Positions 22,386 through 23,210 of a stretch of 23,210 nucleotides of DNA are shown piece by piece. This DNA is from Alphaproteobacteria bacterium (GTDB lineage: Bacteria; Pseudomonadota; Alphaproteobacteria; Paracaedibacterales; CAIOTO01). A program made the translations under genes and the position numbers. The stretch lies in contig JANRCF010000008.1 in NCBI GenBank assembly GCA_030727085.1, positions 1 to 23,210 on the forward strand, in the 5' to 3' direction. Position 1 is the stretch's first letter. Each line of letters starts with the position of its first letter. Under the pieces are notes generated by a model. That model saw only the letters and a program-made list of their open reading frames with translations, did no database searches and was not told the origin of the DNA.

Positions 22386-23210
22386 TTAAACAATTGTTTT
22401 TGGTAGAGTAACCACAAAATCGCTGCCGCCTTCAGGAACTGACTTGACATAAATTTTTCCAAAATGTTCATGTGCAATTTTCTGACAAATAGCCAAGCCA
22501 ATGCCAGATCCTTCATATTCGCTCTTTCCATGGAGACGTTTAAACATCGTAAAAATACTTTTGTGACATTCTTGGCTTATTCCAATTCCATTATCTTTTG
22601 TATGAATCTCCCAAAAGAGACTCTTCTCGACTGCAAATATATCAATAATTAACGGTTTATCAGAATGAAATTTAATAGCATTTTCAACAAGATTGGTGAA
22701 AAGTTGATCAATTTGCGTTGGTTCTCCCAAAACTGTTGGTAATTCATCTACATTTAAACATGCATCTATTTTGGAAAGTTTGTAATTGAGTGTTTCTTTA
22801 ATGTCGTGGAGTGTGCGATTTAGATCCAGTGGAATTTTTGTTGATGTTGTTTGGCTCGCAATTTTTGAATAGAGAAGAATGTCTTTAATAAGAGAATTCA
22901 TGCGATCAATTCCCTTTAGCGTGTGCCGCATATAAATCAAAGACTCTTCATCAAAATGCTCACTGTTTCGTGCAAATAAAAGTTGAATGAAATTTGAAAT
23001 GCTGCGTAGAGGCTCTTTTAAGTCATGCGAGCAAACATGGGCAAATCTCTCAAGGGCTTGGTTTGATCGAATGAGATTCTCAACGGTAGTGCTAAGTCTG
23101 TTTTCATTTTTTTTACGTTCAGTAACAACGTTTGAGTAGACAATAACGCCGCCGATTTCCCCGCTTAATGTGTACCATGGGTGAACTGCTCCTTCTGCCC
23201 AGTATGGCTC
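22386..23210 (-). CDS. Sensor histidine kinase, paralog of the downstream kinase, partial at right edge
   Basis: The open frame enters from the right edge (first full codon 23210-23208, Glu) and ends at 22386: 274 visible residues. They cover the end of a PAS domain (AEGAVHPWYTL, then VIVYSNVVTERK), HisKA with CSHDLKEPLRSI, and a complete HATPase_c domain with NLVENAIKF, DNGIGI and GSGIGLA. It aligns without sizeable gaps to residues 378-648 of the kinase at 20402-22354, most positions being identical, including the HPWYTL PAS end. The real start lies beyond the window; a TTG at 22940 is inside the HisKA domain and is not a start. It is upstream in the same operon. Confidence 0.92.
   Translation of the reverse strand, partial: EPYWAEGAVHPWYTLSGEIGGVIVYSNVVTERKKNENRLSTTVENLIRSNQALERFAHVCSHDLKEPLRSISNFIQLLFARNSEHFDEESLIYMRHTLKGIDRMNSLIKDILLYSKIASQTTSTKIPLDLNRTLHDIKETLNYKLSKIDACLNVDELPTVLGEPTQIDQLFTNLVENAIKFHSDKPLIIDIFAVEKSLFWEIHTKDNGIGISQECHKSIFTMFKRLHGKSEYEGSGIGLAICQKIAHEHFGKIYVKSVPEGGSDFVVTLPKTIV

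Noticed and set aside
22386..22940. Short histidine kinase starting at TTG 22940
   Set aside because: The frame is open to the right edge and encodes PAS and HisKA sequence upstream, so this is part of a longer gene.

Overview
The window looks like chromosomal DNA of an AT-rich alphaproteobacterium. Marker genes supporting this are the adjacent fdxA-carD pair, an HdaA-type DnaA-like ATPase, a full-length RNase J, an EVE-domain protein, a two-subunit glycyl-tRNA synthetase (glyQ-glyS) and a methyltransferase of the kind usually seen in alphaproteobacteria. Several features fit the host-associated lineages (Holosporales or Rickettsiales-like): low GC, an isolated nuoN, a symporter variant with an unusual core motif, lineage-specific secreted proteins, and palindromic repeats scattered between housekeeping genes. 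The lineage is an inference; no rRNA or other decisive marker is present. No rRNA, tRNA, CRISPR array, transposase or prophage gene was seen.

Layout. 1-1210 (-): a cation:dicarboxylate/amino-acid symporter cut by the left edge. 1396-2886 (+): nuoN, alone. 2926-3591 (-): hdaA. 3672-4754 (-): a secreted Cys-rich protein. 4869-5354 (-): ssb with a clear terminator. 5596-6348 (-): a SAM methyltransferase. 6488-8423 (+): a secreted trypsin-like protease followed by a secreted lysine-rich protein, behind a good promoter. 8506-8928 (+): EVE protein. 9107-10018 (+): fdxA and carD. 10155-12229 (+): truB overlapping rpsO, then tsaB. 12311-12880 (+): a small secreted Cys-rich protein. 12947-15596 (-): glyQ then a C-terminally shortened glyS. 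15799-17643 (+): a large secreted unknown. 17727-20302 (+): rlmB and rnj. 20402-23210 (-): two tandem paralogous PAS histidine kinases, the upstream one cut by the right edge.

The housekeeping genes cover translation and RNA metabolism (rpsO, truB, tsaB, glyQS, rlmB, rnj), replication and its control (ssb, hdaA), energy (nuoN, fdxA) and transcription (carD). Between them sit exported proteins of unknown role, three of them Cys-rich, which are probably the lineage-specific envelope or host-interaction part of the window.

Most worth a second look: GlyS ends before the anticodon-binding domain; a family of short palindromes with a constant CTTGA loop recurs between housekeeping genes; a C-x6-C-x6-C unit is duplicated in a secreted protein; a lysine-rich exported protein is encoded by 30-nt repeats carrying A9 tracts; a large exported protein has a HicA-like C-terminus; and two histidine kinases are recent tandem duplicates. 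I did not find a clearly recognisable new defence or mobile system.
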